Shown piece by piece: positions 1 to 7,734 of a stretch of DNA of 64,000 bases (positions are counted from its first letter, which is position 1; the number at the start of each line of letters is the position of its first letter). Where the stretch lies: positions 2,976,001 to 3,040,000 of the forward strand of contig CAWARU010000001.1 in the NCBI GenBank assembly GCA_963784575.1, written 5' to 3'. The notes beneath the pieces were generated by a model. The model was not told the origin of the DNA, ran no database searches, and saw only the letters and a list, made by a program, of their open reading frames with translations. Both the position numbers and the translations under genes were made by a program. The DNA comes from CAWARU01 sp963784575 (GTDB taxonomy: Bacteria > Pseudomonadota > Gammaproteobacteria > UBA6186 > Azoamicaceae).

Positions 1-2
1 GA

Positions 3-221
3 CATTTATCGCAAGACACCCTGGAACGTATCTCCTATATCATGGGAATTTATAAAGCACTGCAAATTTTGCTGCCCAATGAGCAAGCAGCCAATTCCTG
101 GATCAAAAAACCTAATTTTGCAGCCTTGTTTAATGGTCAAACCGCACTTGATAAAATGCTTGGGGGTAATGTAGTGGATTTGGCAGATGTGCGGCGTTAT
201 TTGGATGCAGAGAGAGGGTGA
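3..221 (+). CDS. Xre/MbcA/ParS-type antitoxin, C-terminal part (5' end outside window)
   Basis: The reading frame is open from the window edge and ends at TGA 219-221, giving 72 residues. It has the features of the DUF2384 (MbcA/ParS/Xre) toxin-binding domain: a helical stretch, a Trp-Ile-x-x-Pro-Asn segment, a Gly-Gln-Thr-Ala-Leu turn, and the ending VRRYLDAERG. In the Xre-RES family this domain blocks the active site of the RES toxin encoded just downstream, and the missing N-terminus would hold the DNA-binding helix-turn-helix that autoregulates the operon. The RES gene starts 73 bp downstream on the same strand. Family assignment rests on these motifs and on the neighbour. Confidence 0.8.
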   Translation, partial: HLSQDTLERISYIMGIYKALQILLPNEQAANSWIKKPNFAALFNGQTALDKMLGGNVVDLADVRRYLDAERG

Positions 222-288
222 GCATGATGCAGAGAGAAGGTGAGAAGGTGAGGATTCAGGGAGAGGACAATCATGCAGAGAGAGGGGA
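205..288 (+). repeat. Three imperfect copies of an 18-bp unit between antitoxin and toxin genes
   Basis: Copies of ATGCAGAGAGAGGGTGAG lie at 205-222, 227-244 and 273-288 (the last shortened). The first copy encodes the end of the antitoxin. The last copy supplies the purine-rich GAGGGGA that serves as ribosome binding site of the RES gene at 295. This looks like duplication of the antitoxin 3' end. Confidence 0.7.
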
Positions 289-294
289 AACACT

Positions 295-1041
295 ATGCAA
301 CAACCTGAGGTAGTACCCGTAGCCAGCATCGAATGGCCCAACAATTATCGTGTTATACCGTCAAAATTTCCTGCCATCAACTTTTTTGAAAAATTGGTGG
401 AACCTGATCAAATGGAAGCCGCATTCTATCTCGAAAGCCTGACAAATGATCGTTTGCGGGAAGAAGTCGGAGAGATCACGCTGCTTAAAAAAGAAGACAG
501 ACTTTGCGGCAAGGGATCGAGCGTCGTAATGGCAAGCTTTACCCATGTCGGAAAATACAGTCGATTTACCAATGGCAGTTATGGTGTTTACTATGCTAGC
601 CGTGATCTCAAAACCGCCGTTCGAGAAACTGTGCATCACCGTGAACAGTTCTTATCTTTTACCCGGGAAGAACCTGGTGAAATCGACATGCGTGTGTACG
701 TTGGCACTGTTTTAAAACCGTTGCATGATGTCAGAAGTAAAATTTATGATCAATTGCATGTTCCTAATGATTATGCAGCGTCGCAGCAATTCGCTTTGTT
801 TTTGAAAGAACGTGATTCCTGGGGCATTGTTTACAATAGCGTGCGTGATGAAGGCGGAGAATGTATCGCAATTTTGCGGCCACCCGCGGTTTCCATTCCT
901 GTGCATTCTAAACATCTGGTGTATGTTTGGGATGGCAGTGCTATTACTTCTGTGTTTGAGAAGTCAAATGTGTTGTTTGATTTTAGGGGAGGAGAGGGGA
1001 AGAATGAGAGTGATCTTGCCCCGCTCAAGTGGAGACTCTGA
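295..1041 (+). CDS. RES-domain toxin (NAD+-degrading type)
   Basis: The 248-residue protein carries the RES pattern in order: an N-terminal Arg in NNYRVIPSKF, then GSYGVYYASRDLKTAVRE with the Arg/Glu environment expected of the active site, then a Ser-Val-Arg-x-x-x-Gly-x-x-Cys-x-Ala segment near residues 180-190. RES proteins resemble ADP-ribosyltransferases and, in characterised Xre-RES systems, deplete NAD+ when not held by the antitoxin. The ATG at 295 follows GAGGGGA at good spacing. The residues after the RES fold (FRGGEGKNE and beyond) look like added sequence. A functional pair is inferred, since the antitoxin is only partly visible. Confidence 0.85.
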   Translation: MQQPEVVPVASIEWPNNYRVIPSKFPAINFFEKLVEPDQMEAAFYLESLTNDRLREEVGEITLLKKEDRLCGKGSSVVMASFTHVGKYSRFTNGSYGVYYASRDLKTAVRETVHHREQFLSFTREEPGEIDMRVYVGTVLKPLHDVRSKIYDQLHVPNDYAASQQFALFLKERDSWGIVYNSVRDEGGECIAILRPPAVSIPVHSKHLVYVWDGSAITSVFEKSNVLFDFRGGEGKNESDLAPLKWRL

Positions 1042-1082
1042 AGAGTTAGGAGAGTCAGGCTTATGTTTTAGGGCGGGAGTTT

Positions 1083-1739
1083 TTAGATATATCGTGTTGA
1101 AAATGTCATGATCTTAGCTGTAAATTTCATTAATTTTTGTATGGTAGGAGGCAGTGTAATGCCTCCATTTTGTAATGCTTGAGTTGCATGCCGGCATTCA
1201 TCTTCACGCATTTTGATTAAAATTTCACGGCTTTTGCTGTCATCATCTGGAAGTTCCTGCAGGTGTTTATCCAAATGTCTCATCACTTGGTGTTCAGTTT
1301 CTGCAATAAATCCGAGACTCACCTTATCTCCTGCGAGGCCCGCGATCACTCCGATTCCAAAAGATCCCACTGCAAAAATAGGATTTAGCAAACTTGTTTT
1401 GCCGCCAAGTTCCAATATTCTTGAACTGCACCATAAAAGATGCTCTTGTTCTTCTTCAGCTGCTTTCCTAAGTTTGGATTCCAAATCTTTATTACGTGCT
1501 ACTAATGCTTGCCCTTGATAGAGTGCTTGGGCGCACACTTCTCCGGTATGATTTACTCGCATGAGTCTTACGGATAATTGATTCACGGATAATTGATGCA
1601 CGGATGATTGATTATTGTCAAAACTCTGAGTTTTTCCTATTCTTTGAGAGATGGTATTAGAGAATGAGTTTGTACCACTTTTAAATAGTGTTTTATCGAT
1701 TTTAGAAATAATTTGATCAACCAAGCTTAGTTGTCGCAT
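1083..1739 (-). CDS. coq7: 2-polyprenyl-3-methyl-6-methoxy-1,4-benzoquinone monooxygenase
   Basis: This 218-residue protein belongs to the membrane-associated di-iron Coq7 family, which performs the last ring hydroxylation of ubiquinone synthesis. Iron ligands are visible as Glu in HTGEVCAQ, EEEQEHLLW, ETEHQVMRH and EDECRHA, the two E-x-x-H pairs of the family. The central GSFGIGVIAGLAGDKVSLGF segment is typical and probably membrane-facing. Between residues 40 and 57 an insert reads as a repeated S-V-x-Q-L / S-V-N-Q-L and comes from a 15-bp tandem repeat; it lies before the conserved RMRVNHTGE-like block (here LMRVNHTGE), so it should not harm the fold. The divergent neighbour is the bufferin gene at 1788. 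Confidence 0.95.
   Translation of the reverse strand: MRQLSLVDQIISKIDKTLFKSGTNSFSNTISQRIGKTQSFDNNQSSVHQLSVNQLSVRLMRVNHTGEVCAQALYQGQALVARNKDLESKLRKAAEEEQEHLLWCSSRILELGGKTSLLNPIFAVGSFGIGVIAGLAGDKVSLGFIAETEHQVMRHLDKHLQELPDDDSKSREILIKMREDECRHATQALQNGGITLPPTIQKLMKFTAKIMTFSTRYI
1571..1615 (-). repeat. 15-bp tandem repeat, three units, inside coq7
   Basis: Units at 1571-1585, 1586-1600 and 1601-1615 (plus-strand consensus CGGATAATTGATTCA) differ by one to three bases. The length is a multiple of three, so the coq7 frame is kept and a short S-V-[HN]-Q-L peptide repeat is produced. Confidence 0.85.
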
Positions 1740-1787
1740 GCTAAGGATAATATCAGTTATTGATTTTCTAAGATAGGGAGTAAGTAG

Positions 1788-2228
1788 ATGAGCTCAGATA
1801 AAAATTGGTCAAAATCTACCTTAGCCAGTATATTGGCTCTAGGTCTAGGAATATGTGCTGCACCAGTTGTGGCATCTGATTCTAAAAGTTCTGATAGCGG
1901 CTCTAAAAGCAGCCAAACTAATTCAAAAGAGTCCTCAAAAGAGTCATCAAAAGATTATAAGGATTCAAAATCTGCGGATGCTTCGAAATCTGCTGATGCT
2001 TCAAAGTCTGCAGATGCTTCGAAGATGGAAAAATGTTATGGAATTGTGAAAAAAGGTATGAATGAATGTGCTGCAAATAACCATCCCTGTGAAGGACAAT
2101 CACCAAAAGATAATGATCCCAACGAATGGATTTTTGTTCCGGAGGGTACATGCAAGAAGATAACCAATGGATCAACTACTCCAAAGGAAGCACAACCAAA
2201 GGAGATTCCGAAAGAGACTCCAAAGTAG
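1788..2228 (+). CDS. BufA1-family (DUF2282) bufferin precursor
   Basis: The 146-residue protein has a signal peptide (hydrophobic residues 11-28, cleavage expected after PVVA), a Ser/Lys/Asp-rich linker with a KSADAS hexapeptide three times, then the DUF2282 core: MEKCYGIVKKGMNECAA, HPCEGQSPKDNDPNEW, FVPEGTCKKI with four Cys. Bufferins are exported peptides whose cysteines are converted to thiooxazoles by the MNIO enzyme BufB with its partner BufC, and they buffer copper. Here bufC follows but bufB does not. The TAG at 2226-2228 ends the frame, yet the same frame stays open for 22 more codons to TAA 2295-2297, with similar Lys/Glu/Pro composition, so the tail seems cut by a nonsense change. 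Confidence 0.85.
   Translation: MSSDKNWSKSTLASILALGLGICAAPVVASDSKSSDSGSKSSQTNSKESSKESSKDYKDSKSADASKSADASKSADASKMEKCYGIVKKGMNECAANNHPCEGQSPKDNDPNEWIFVPEGTCKKITNGSTTPKEAQPKEIPKETPK
1968..2021 (+). repeat. 18-bp tandem repeat in bufA linker
   Basis: Units at 1968-1985, 1986-2003 and 2004-2021 each encode K-S-A-D-A-S, with synonymous differences between copies. Synonymous drift suggests the amino-acid repeat is tolerated or selected as a flexible linker. Confidence 0.85.
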
Positions 2229-2333
2229 ACTGAGGCGACAGATGCACAGCCAAAGAGTGCAGAGAAGGGAGCAGGGCAGGAAGCTCGGAAAAAATAATTG
2301 CATTCAGTTCATTAAGTCTCAGTTCATCAAATC

Positions 2334-3227
2334 ATGACGCTCGCATTGCATAATCTACAAAACCGTTTTATAGCCAGTTTGCTGCTTAAGCGCAGGGATC
2401 CTATACTATCGAGTTATTTATTAGGTGATCATTTTGAATGTTATCGTCGCAATCTGCATGGCGGTTTGATTAAAGCCTTGGCGCATACCTATCCGGTGTG
2501 CGAGCGTCTGGTAGGTAGTAAGTTTTTCAAAGCCATGGCCTATCATTTTGTGACGATGGAGATTTCGACAGGATTCAGCCTAAATGACTATGGTGCTCTT
2601 TTTCCGGAGTTTTTGGCTAATTTTCCACACGTTGAGTCGCTGCCTTACTTGTCGGATGTCGCTCTCTTGGAATGGAAGATACATCAAATACTCATCGGCC
2701 CGGAAAAAAACTGTTTCAGTATTGATAAATTGCAGCAAGTTCCCGTAAAAATGCAGGAAAATATTGTTTTTCAATTGGACAAAAATACCCGGTTGCTTGA
2801 ATCAAAATTTCCTGTTGATAAAATCTGGGAACAAAATCAGACAGTTTTTGAAGACACTCCGTCAGAGACAGGAACTGAGACGGGAATGCTGGATATGACA
2901 GGAAAACCGGATGTAATGCGGGATGATATAATTGATTTGTCGGAAGGCGGATGTTATTTAATGCTATTAAGACAAGGTTATGATTTGCGCTTGGATAGGC
3001 TATCTCATCAGGAATGGACAGTGTTACAGGCAATTGAGGCGGGGTATTCTTTGAAAATGCTAAAGAGTCAATTGCAAGTGGAAAATTTGCTGAAAACAGA
3101 AGAAATTGCAATAGATACTGCAGAGCTAATACTGAAATTTATCGAAAAAGAGTATATTACAGATTTTGTAATTGTTCAGGCGGTACCAAATTCTCTGGAT
3201 TGCCCACATGCTTTGCACTGCCCCTGA
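2334..3227 (+). CDS. BufC/HvfC-like protein (DUF2063)
   Basis: The 297-residue protein begins with the DUF2063 domain (about residues 5-95): repeated helical segments with YLLGDHFECYRRNLHGG and ALAHTYPVCERLVG, then a second helical half and a C-terminal part resembling the usual winged-helix-like BufC tail (SHQEWTVLQAIEAGYSL). In known bufferin operons BufC recruits the precursor to the DUF692/MNIO enzyme BufB. It follows bufA by 105 bp with no bufB between. A loop around residues 180-205 contains a short repeat (ETGTETGMLDMTGK), likely an insertion. No clear ribosome binding site is visible before ATG 2334. Family assignment is good; activity without a local BufB is doubtful. Confidence 0.75.
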   Translation: MTLALHNLQNRFIASLLLKRRDPILSSYLLGDHFECYRRNLHGGLIKALAHTYPVCERLVGSKFFKAMAYHFVTMEISTGFSLNDYGALFPEFLANFPHVESLPYLSDVALLEWKIHQILIGPEKNCFSIDKLQQVPVKMQENIVFQLDKNTRLLESKFPVDKIWEQNQTVFEDTPSETGTETGMLDMTGKPDVMRDDIIDLSEGGCYLMLLRQGYDLRLDRLSHQEWTVLQAIEAGYSLKMLKSQLQVENLLKTEEIAIDTAELILKFIEKEYITDFVIVQAVPNSLDCPHALHCP

Positions 3228-3233
3228 ACGCAA

Positions 3234-3710
3234 CTAATAAATAATTTCCTTATCATCCACTTTTTTCTTATCACCGAATTCGTCAATATCCTCTATGTCT
3301 TCGATCTCTTCCATTTCATAGATATCATCCTCGGTGTCAAAATCTTCAAGTTCTAATTGGGTTTGATGGTTTTGATCTGTTGGGGGTGAAGCTTGAATGG
3401 GTTCGTGCCGTGAATCAGTTTGAATTTCATACCGTGAATCGATTGGATTTTCTTTCCATGATTCGTTCTGAATTTCATTCTGAGTTCCGCTGGTTTCTGG
3501 ATGTTCAAGATAATCAGCTGAATCTATTTTGGTGAGCAATTTATTGATGCTCTGTTCCCATTGAGTTTGGCGATATTTCAAGCCGGATATCTCGCTCATA
3601 AGTTTTCTGTTTTCATCATGCGCATCGTCTAGTTGTTCGGCTTGCATTGCTACTACATCCAACAATTGATTTATTTTTTCTTCAAGCTTTTGAAATAGTT
3701 CATTGGACAT
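3234..3710 (-). CDS. ZapB-like (TIGR02449-like) coiled-coil protein with acidic tail
   Basis: Residues 5-65 form a heptad-patterned coiled coil (LEEKINQLLDVVAMQAEQL, then an ENRKL pivot), close in length and pattern to the small TIGR02449/ZapB-like family associated with the FtsZ ring. Residues 70-110 contain a degenerate repeat around DSRYEIQTDSRHE. The last 40 residues are strongly acidic and end in a Lys-rich patch. The usual partner zapA is not adjacent. The gene converges on bufC with six bases between stops. The cell-division role is a family-level guess; the coiled coil itself is plain in the sequence. Confidence 0.5.
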   Translation of the reverse strand: MSNELFQKLEEKINQLLDVVAMQAEQLDDAHDENRKLMSEISGLKYRQTQWEQSINKLLTKIDSADYLEHPETSGTQNEIQNESWKENPIDSRYEIQTDSRHEPIQASPPTDQNHQTQLELEDFDTEDDIYEMEEIEDIEDIDEFGDKKKVDDKEIIY

Positions 3711-3740
3711 AAAGGTATCTCCTAGTATCTAGTCTTTAGC

Positions 3741-3790
3741 AAGTATAAACAAGCATAAACGAGCATGAGCAAATACAAACATGTATAAAT
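3741..3790. repeat. 10-bp degenerate tandem repeat, five units
   Basis: Units AAGTATAAAC, AAGCATAAAC, GAGCATGAGC, AAATACAAAC and ATGTATAAAT lie head to tail upstream of the minus-strand coiled-coil gene. They occupy the intergenic space where its promoter should be. No function is evident. Confidence 0.6.
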
Positions 3791-3853
3791 TAGTACATAA
3801 TAACAAATATATAACCTATGTAATATATAAGCTATGTTAAGATATCATGCATC

Positions 3854-4072
3854 ATGATACGGTATTTTTCTAGTTCTCCCAATCTTTGGCAAGTAATAAT
3901 TAGTGTACTTGGTGCCTTATTTGGCGTACAAAGCAGCAAAGTGCGGGAAAGAGACTTTACACATGGGCGATGGTGGGCTTATGTGATAGTTGGAATCATT
4001 GCTGTGGTGCTTATTGTTTTAATACTTATGGGACTGACAAAATTAATATTAGTATTTGCCGGAGTAAAATGA
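3854..4072 (+). CDS. DUF2970 small inner-membrane protein
   Basis: This 72-residue protein has the DUF2970 layout: a first hydrophobic segment (WQVIISVLGALFGV), the signature GVQSSKVRERDFTHG in the loop, and a second long hydrophobic helix (about residues 44-70). Members are small two-helix membrane proteins of unknown role, common in gamma- and betaproteobacteria. It stands alone, divergent from the coiled-coil gene and convergent with rpoS. Confidence 0.85.
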   Translation: MIRYFSSSPNLWQVIISVLGALFGVQSSKVRERDFTHGRWWAYVIVGIIAVVLIVLILMGLTKLILVFAGVK

Positions 4073-4080
4073 TCCTCAAG

Positions 4081-4120
4081 GATTGCCACGTTCTTGGCAC
4101 GTTCTTGGAACGTGGCAATC
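4081..4120. repeat. Perfect 13-bp inverted repeat between DUF2970 gene and rpoS
   Basis: GATTGCCACGTTC at 4081-4093 pairs perfectly with 4108-4120 around a 14-base loop, which holds a direct repeat of CACGTTCTTGG. It sits between two convergent genes and could stop transcription from both sides. However, no T-run follows on either strand, so it is not a canonical intrinsic terminator. Confidence 0.6.
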
Positions 4121-4159
4121 CAGAGGGCACAGAAGGCGAGATATTAAAACGTTCCGTTC

Positions 4160-5206
4160 CTAATAAAACACTGTATTCGATTCAATACCGCGTTCTTCCA
4201 TAATCGAACGCAATAGTTTCAAAGCCTCTACCTGAATTTGACGTACTCTCTCGCGTGTTAAGCCTACTTCTACTCCCACTTCTTCTAGAGTTGCCTCTTC
4301 AAATCCTCTGAGACCAAAGCGTCTTAAGATGATGGAACGTTGTTTCTCATTCAGCATGCTTAGGCAATTTTCGAGCTGTGAGCGAATACTGTTATCTTCT
4401 AAAATTTCAGCAGGCCCTTCAGTATTATGATCTGCTAAAGCTTCTAGTAAAGGTTTTTCAGTATCATCGCCCATGGGAGTATCGACTGATAAAGTTCTTT
4501 CATTCAATCGCAATAATCGATTTACATCATCCGGAGATTTATCGAGTGCTTTAGCAATGTCTTCAAAAGTAGGCTCATGATCTAACTGATGCGTGATTTC
4601 GCGAGCTTTTCTAAGATAGACATTCAATTCCTTGATGATATGTATGGGCAGTCGAATCGTGCGAGTTTGATTCATAATCGCTCTTTCAATATTTTGTCGA
4701 ATCCACCAAGTTGCATAGGTTGAAAAGCGAAAACCGCGTTCTGGATCAAACTTTTCTACGGCGCGAATTAATCCCAAATTACCTTCTTCCACTAAATCTA
4801 GTAAAGCAAGGCCTCTATTTAAATAACGTCTGGCAATTTTAACTACTAATCGAAGATTGCATCGTACCATGTGATTGCGAGCTGCTTCTTCACCTTTCCG
4901 TGCTCGTCTGGCATAGTGCACCTCTTCTTCGGCAGAGAGTAGCGGAGAAGAACCTATCTCCATTAAATAGAGTTGTGTAGGGTCTGAATCTGATTTTCTA
5001 TTGGAACGTAAATTGGGATCTGGTAATTCTGGCAACTCCCATTCTGGGTCTGACTGCAGTGTTTCTACTCCACCTTCTTCATCTGCTTCTTCGAAGGGTT
5101 CTTCTATAACCGTTTCATCATCAATTTCTTCGAGTGCTACGTCGACAGTAACATCTACTTCTTCGGATTCATGAACAACAGCAGCTTTTTCCCAGTGATT
5201 TGCCAT
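4160..5206 (-). CDS. rpoS: RNA polymerase sigma factor RpoS
   Basis: The 348-residue protein has the full sigma-70 order: region 1.2 (DPTQLYLMEIGSSPLLSAEEE), region 2 (NLRLVVKIARRYLNRGL, DLVEEGNLGLIRAVEKFDP, FSTYATWWIRQNIERA), region 3 and region 4 with helix-turn-helix TLEEVGVEVGLTRERVRQIQ. The truncated region 1.1 and the overall length fit stationary-phase RpoS rather than RpoD. The N-terminus is extended by a strongly acidic stretch (about residues 12-60). In Legionella and Coxiella, RpoS governs the switch to the transmissible or resistant form, so it could control the effector-like genes here; no direct evidence is visible. nlpD and mutS, frequent neighbours elsewhere, are absent. Confidence 0.97.
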   Translation of the reverse strand: MANHWEKAAVVHESEEVDVTVDVALEEIDDETVIEEPFEEADEEGGVETLQSDPEWELPELPDPNLRSNRKSDSDPTQLYLMEIGSSPLLSAEEEVHYARRARKGEEAARNHMVRCNLRLVVKIARRYLNRGLALLDLVEEGNLGLIRAVEKFDPERGFRFSTYATWWIRQNIERAIMNQTRTIRLPIHIIKELNVYLRKAREITHQLDHEPTFEDIAKALDKSPDDVNRLLRLNERTLSVDTPMGDDTEKPLLEALADHNTEGPAEILEDNSIRSQLENCLSMLNEKQRSIILRRFGLRGFEEATLEEVGVEVGLTRERVRQIQVEALKLLRSIMEERGIESNTVFY

Positions 5207-5463
5207 GCTTACCCTCCTTGCACAGATTCCGTTGGCATATTAATTAATCTTAGACATAAATTTTAATAATAGTAAATGTTTATAGAAATTATTTTTTTAT
5301 TTTAATTTGAAATAATAATTTAGCAAATATTCTAACTAATTAACTTTAATAAATTCTAATAAACATGCTTAGTGTCCTTCGCCAATCTGGTATATTATTA
5401 AAGACATGCTATTGTAAATATTGAGAAATATGGTTGAAGCATGAAGCTTGTTAGGGGAAATAG

Positions 5464-5787
5464 ATGACGCGATCAGAACTTATCCAAATCTTGGCTGAAA
5501 AGCTGCCGCAATTATCATTTAAAGATACTGAAAGCGCAGTACGAGATATTTTTGATCAGATGTCTGAAGGCTTAGGAAAAGGTAAGCGAATAGAAATTCG
5601 TGGTTTCGGTAGTTTTTCTATCCGTTTTCGCAAGCCAAGACTGGCAAGAAATCCGAAAACTGGTGAACGCATCAATAAAGAAGGAAAATATGCGCCTTAT
5701 TTTAGGCCTGGAAAAGAAATGCGTGAGCGGGTGAATGCGAGTGCTAAAGATTTTCCGTTGCTGGAGGTTCCGGAGGATGACGAATAA
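5464..5787 (+). CDS. ihfB: Integration host factor subunit beta
   Basis: The 107-residue protein matches the HU/IHF fold: N-terminal helices MTRSELIQILAEKLPQL, the signature RIEIRGFGSFSIRFRKPR, and the beta-arm RNPKTGERINKEGKYAPYF with the Pro that intercalates into DNA. MTRSEL and the EIRGFGSF form are nearer to the beta than the alpha subunit. A strong AGGGGA lies just upstream of ATG 5464. The last 14 residues (KDFPLLEVPEDDE) extend beyond the usual end and their DNA carries the ribosome binding site of the next gene. It bends DNA at promoters and recombination sites as a heterodimer. Confidence 0.95.
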   Translation: MTRSELIQILAEKLPQLSFKDTESAVRDIFDQMSEGLGKGKRIEIRGFGSFSIRFRKPRLARNPKTGERINKEGKYAPYFRPGKEMRERVNASAKDFPLLEVPEDDE

Positions 5788-6598
5788 GATTTATATTCAT
5801 ATCTGCCTTGCTGTAGTGTTGGGTTTGGGAGTAATGACAGTAGCCCAGGCAGATCTCGTCGTGAAAAGTGAATACCAATCCATTCAGCCTTATGGTAACG
5901 GTGAATTAGTGTGTTTTAGGGATGCCCTTGCAGGTGTGCCTCCTTCTGCAGCAGAGATCGCAACATTGGAAAGCCAATTACCAGAGCGCGAAGTCGGCCG
6001 ATATTATGGACGTCTTGATTTAATGTTCGAGAATCTGACTCTGAGCTCACTTCGAAATAGATCTACCAGTCCATTTCAGAATTCAGCTATTTTGCGAAAG
6101 AAAGCTTCAAAAAGCCAGACAGGACTTGATTTGGCAATTGGTTATGTTTTTGCCAAGGATTTCCGAGGTGAACTTGAATATTTGGTAAACAAAAATTTCA
6201 GCTATACCTCACAGCCAATATTTACAACCGTTCCCTCTGGTCAAATCAGTTCTCTTATTAAAAATAATACCGTTCTTTTTACTTTTTATTATGATTTCTT
6301 ATACGATCGCTTTAGGCCCTATGTCATGGGGAGCCTCGGGGCTTCTTCAAATGATGTCACGACCAATGTTTCACCGGCGCTTCCATCTGGGTCATCATTT
6401 ACCAGAAGAGTGGTGCAGTTTTCTTGGGGGGTAGGAGTAGGCTTTCGCGTCAGCATATTTACCCGTTGGTTTATGGATTTTAATTATCGCTATGTCCAAC
6501 TTGGCAATCCAGTCAAAATACAGCCAAATTCGAACATTTTATTGCAGGGCGTTTTGGGCATGAGTGCGATAAGTGCTGGGTTGATGTATTTATTTTAG
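5777..6598 (+). CDS. Outer-membrane beta-barrel protein
   Basis: I chose ATG 5777 (273 residues): it follows GGAGG with nine bases spacing and starts a clean signal peptide (MTNKIYIHICLAVVLGLG, cleavage expected after AQA). The frame is also open from 5735, but that would bury the signal peptide. It overlaps the end of ihfB by 11 bp, so the two may be coupled. The mature part shows alternating hydrophobic strands, for example LDLAIGYVFAKDFRGELEY, VQFSWGVGVGFRVSIF and MDFNYRYVQLG, and ends in the aromatic LMYLF typical of barrels inserted by BamA. It resembles porin-family or OmpA-like eight-strand barrels. Exact family and substrate are unknown. Confidence 0.75.
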   Translation: MTNKIYIHICLAVVLGLGVMTVAQADLVVKSEYQSIQPYGNGELVCFRDALAGVPPSAAEIATLESQLPEREVGRYYGRLDLMFENLTLSSLRNRSTSPFQNSAILRKKASKSQTGLDLAIGYVFAKDFRGELEYLVNKNFSYTSQPIFTTVPSGQISSLIKNNTVLFTFYYDFLYDRFRPYVMGSLGASSNDVTTNVSPALPSGSSFTRRVVQFSWGVGVGFRVSIFTRWFMDFNYRYVQLGNPVKIQPNSNILLQGVLGMSAISAGLMYLF

Positions 6599-6695
6599 GG
6601 GTGCCTTATGGCATTTATCCAAGCATTTATCCAAGAAGGTTATATTAAAAGACTGATCTTTTAATCAGAAAATAGATAACTATACTATTAGGACA

Positions 6696-7643
6696 ATGAT
6701 CACATCATTTAAACTTATCGCCAAACCTCCTTTTCGACTAGAATTTACGGCCTGGGCATTGCGCAGAAGGTCACAAAACCAAATGGATATTTGGGAGGAT
6801 AATTCTTATCGCAGAGTTCTTACTCTAAATAAAAGACCATTTTTGGTGATTGTAGGACAGAGGCAGAGAAAAATAAAAACAAAAAATAGACCGAAAATCA
6901 GGGAAAGTGTTGCGGTGTCGGTGTTTCCTGCGGTTAACAAAAAACAACGTACAGAAATTTCTGCGAACATTAAAAAAATGATGGGGTTGGAGTTAGATTT
7001 GACGGGGTTTTACAAATTGGCTGCAAAAGATGCAAATTTGAAAATCCTGGCGGCAAAATTTAAGGGCGTTAAACCTGTGCGCTTTGCTTCGATATTTGAG
7101 TGCTTAATCAACGCAATTTCTTGTCAGCAGTTATCGCTTGATGTTGGTATCATACTATTGAATAGATTGACACAAAAATATGGCAAAAAAGTTCGCTATG
7201 AACGGAGAGTATATCATGCTTTTCCATTGCCAAATCGTTTGAGAACTTGCTCCATCCAGGAATTAAGAGAGCTCGGATTTAGCTTCAATAAGAGCAGGAC
7301 TATTATCCAGGTTGCAAATATCTTTAGTAAAGATGAAAAGTATTATGAAGATCTGGTGCAAAAAAGCAATGATGAAATTATGGCGGTATTATGCGCAATA
7401 AAAGGAATAGGACGTTGGTCTGCAGAATATGCTCTGCTTCGGGGTTATGGTAAAATTGATACTTTTCCGGGTGATGATGTAGGCGCTCGTAATAATCTCA
7501 AAAAACAAATGCATTTAACCAAAAAGTTAAATTACACAGAAATTTCCAAAATCACCCGAAAGTGGCATCCCTATGAGGGGTTTGTGTATTTTCATTTTTT
7601 ATTAAATAAATTGCAGGAAAAAGGGTATACGGGACCTGTTTAA
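6696..7643 (+). CDS. DNA-3-methyladenine glycosylase II-like (AlkA/HhH-GPD)
   Basis: The 315-residue protein has an N-terminal AlkA-like beta domain (about 1-90), then an HhH-GPD domain: SIFECLINAISCQQLSLDVG, the helix-hairpin-helix AIKGIGRWSAEYALLRGYG, and the catalytic segment DTFPGDDVGARNNL with the Asp near residue 261. AlkA-type enzymes excise alkylated purines in base-excision repair. The N-terminal domain contains extra basic sequence (RQRKIKTKNRPKIRES). The gene stands alone, with TAGGA five bases before ATG. An AlkA role fits the PxxDxG catalytic pattern; substrate range cannot be read from sequence. Confidence 0.85.
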   Translation: MITSFKLIAKPPFRLEFTAWALRRRSQNQMDIWEDNSYRRVLTLNKRPFLVIVGQRQRKIKTKNRPKIRESVAVSVFPAVNKKQRTEISANIKKMMGLELDLTGFYKLAAKDANLKILAAKFKGVKPVRFASIFECLINAISCQQLSLDVGIILLNRLTQKYGKKVRYERRVYHAFPLPNRLRTCSIQELRELGFSFNKSRTIIQVANIFSKDEKYYEDLVQKSNDEIMAVLCAIKGIGRWSAEYALLRGYGKIDTFPGDDVGARNNLKKQMHLTKKLNYTEISKITRKWHPYEGFVYFHFLLNKLQEKGYTGPV

Positions 7644-7734
7644 AATAATATGATTTTATATAAAGGCAGCTGTTTCATAGAATATAATGAAAGTTTGTGA
7701 GTAATACTTTTTAAGTAAAATTTCAATGAAATGT

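Noticed and set aside
812..1111. Plus-strand frame overlapping the end of the RES toxin gene
   Set aside because: It lies in another frame of a well-supported gene, has no ribosome binding site and no recognisable sequence.
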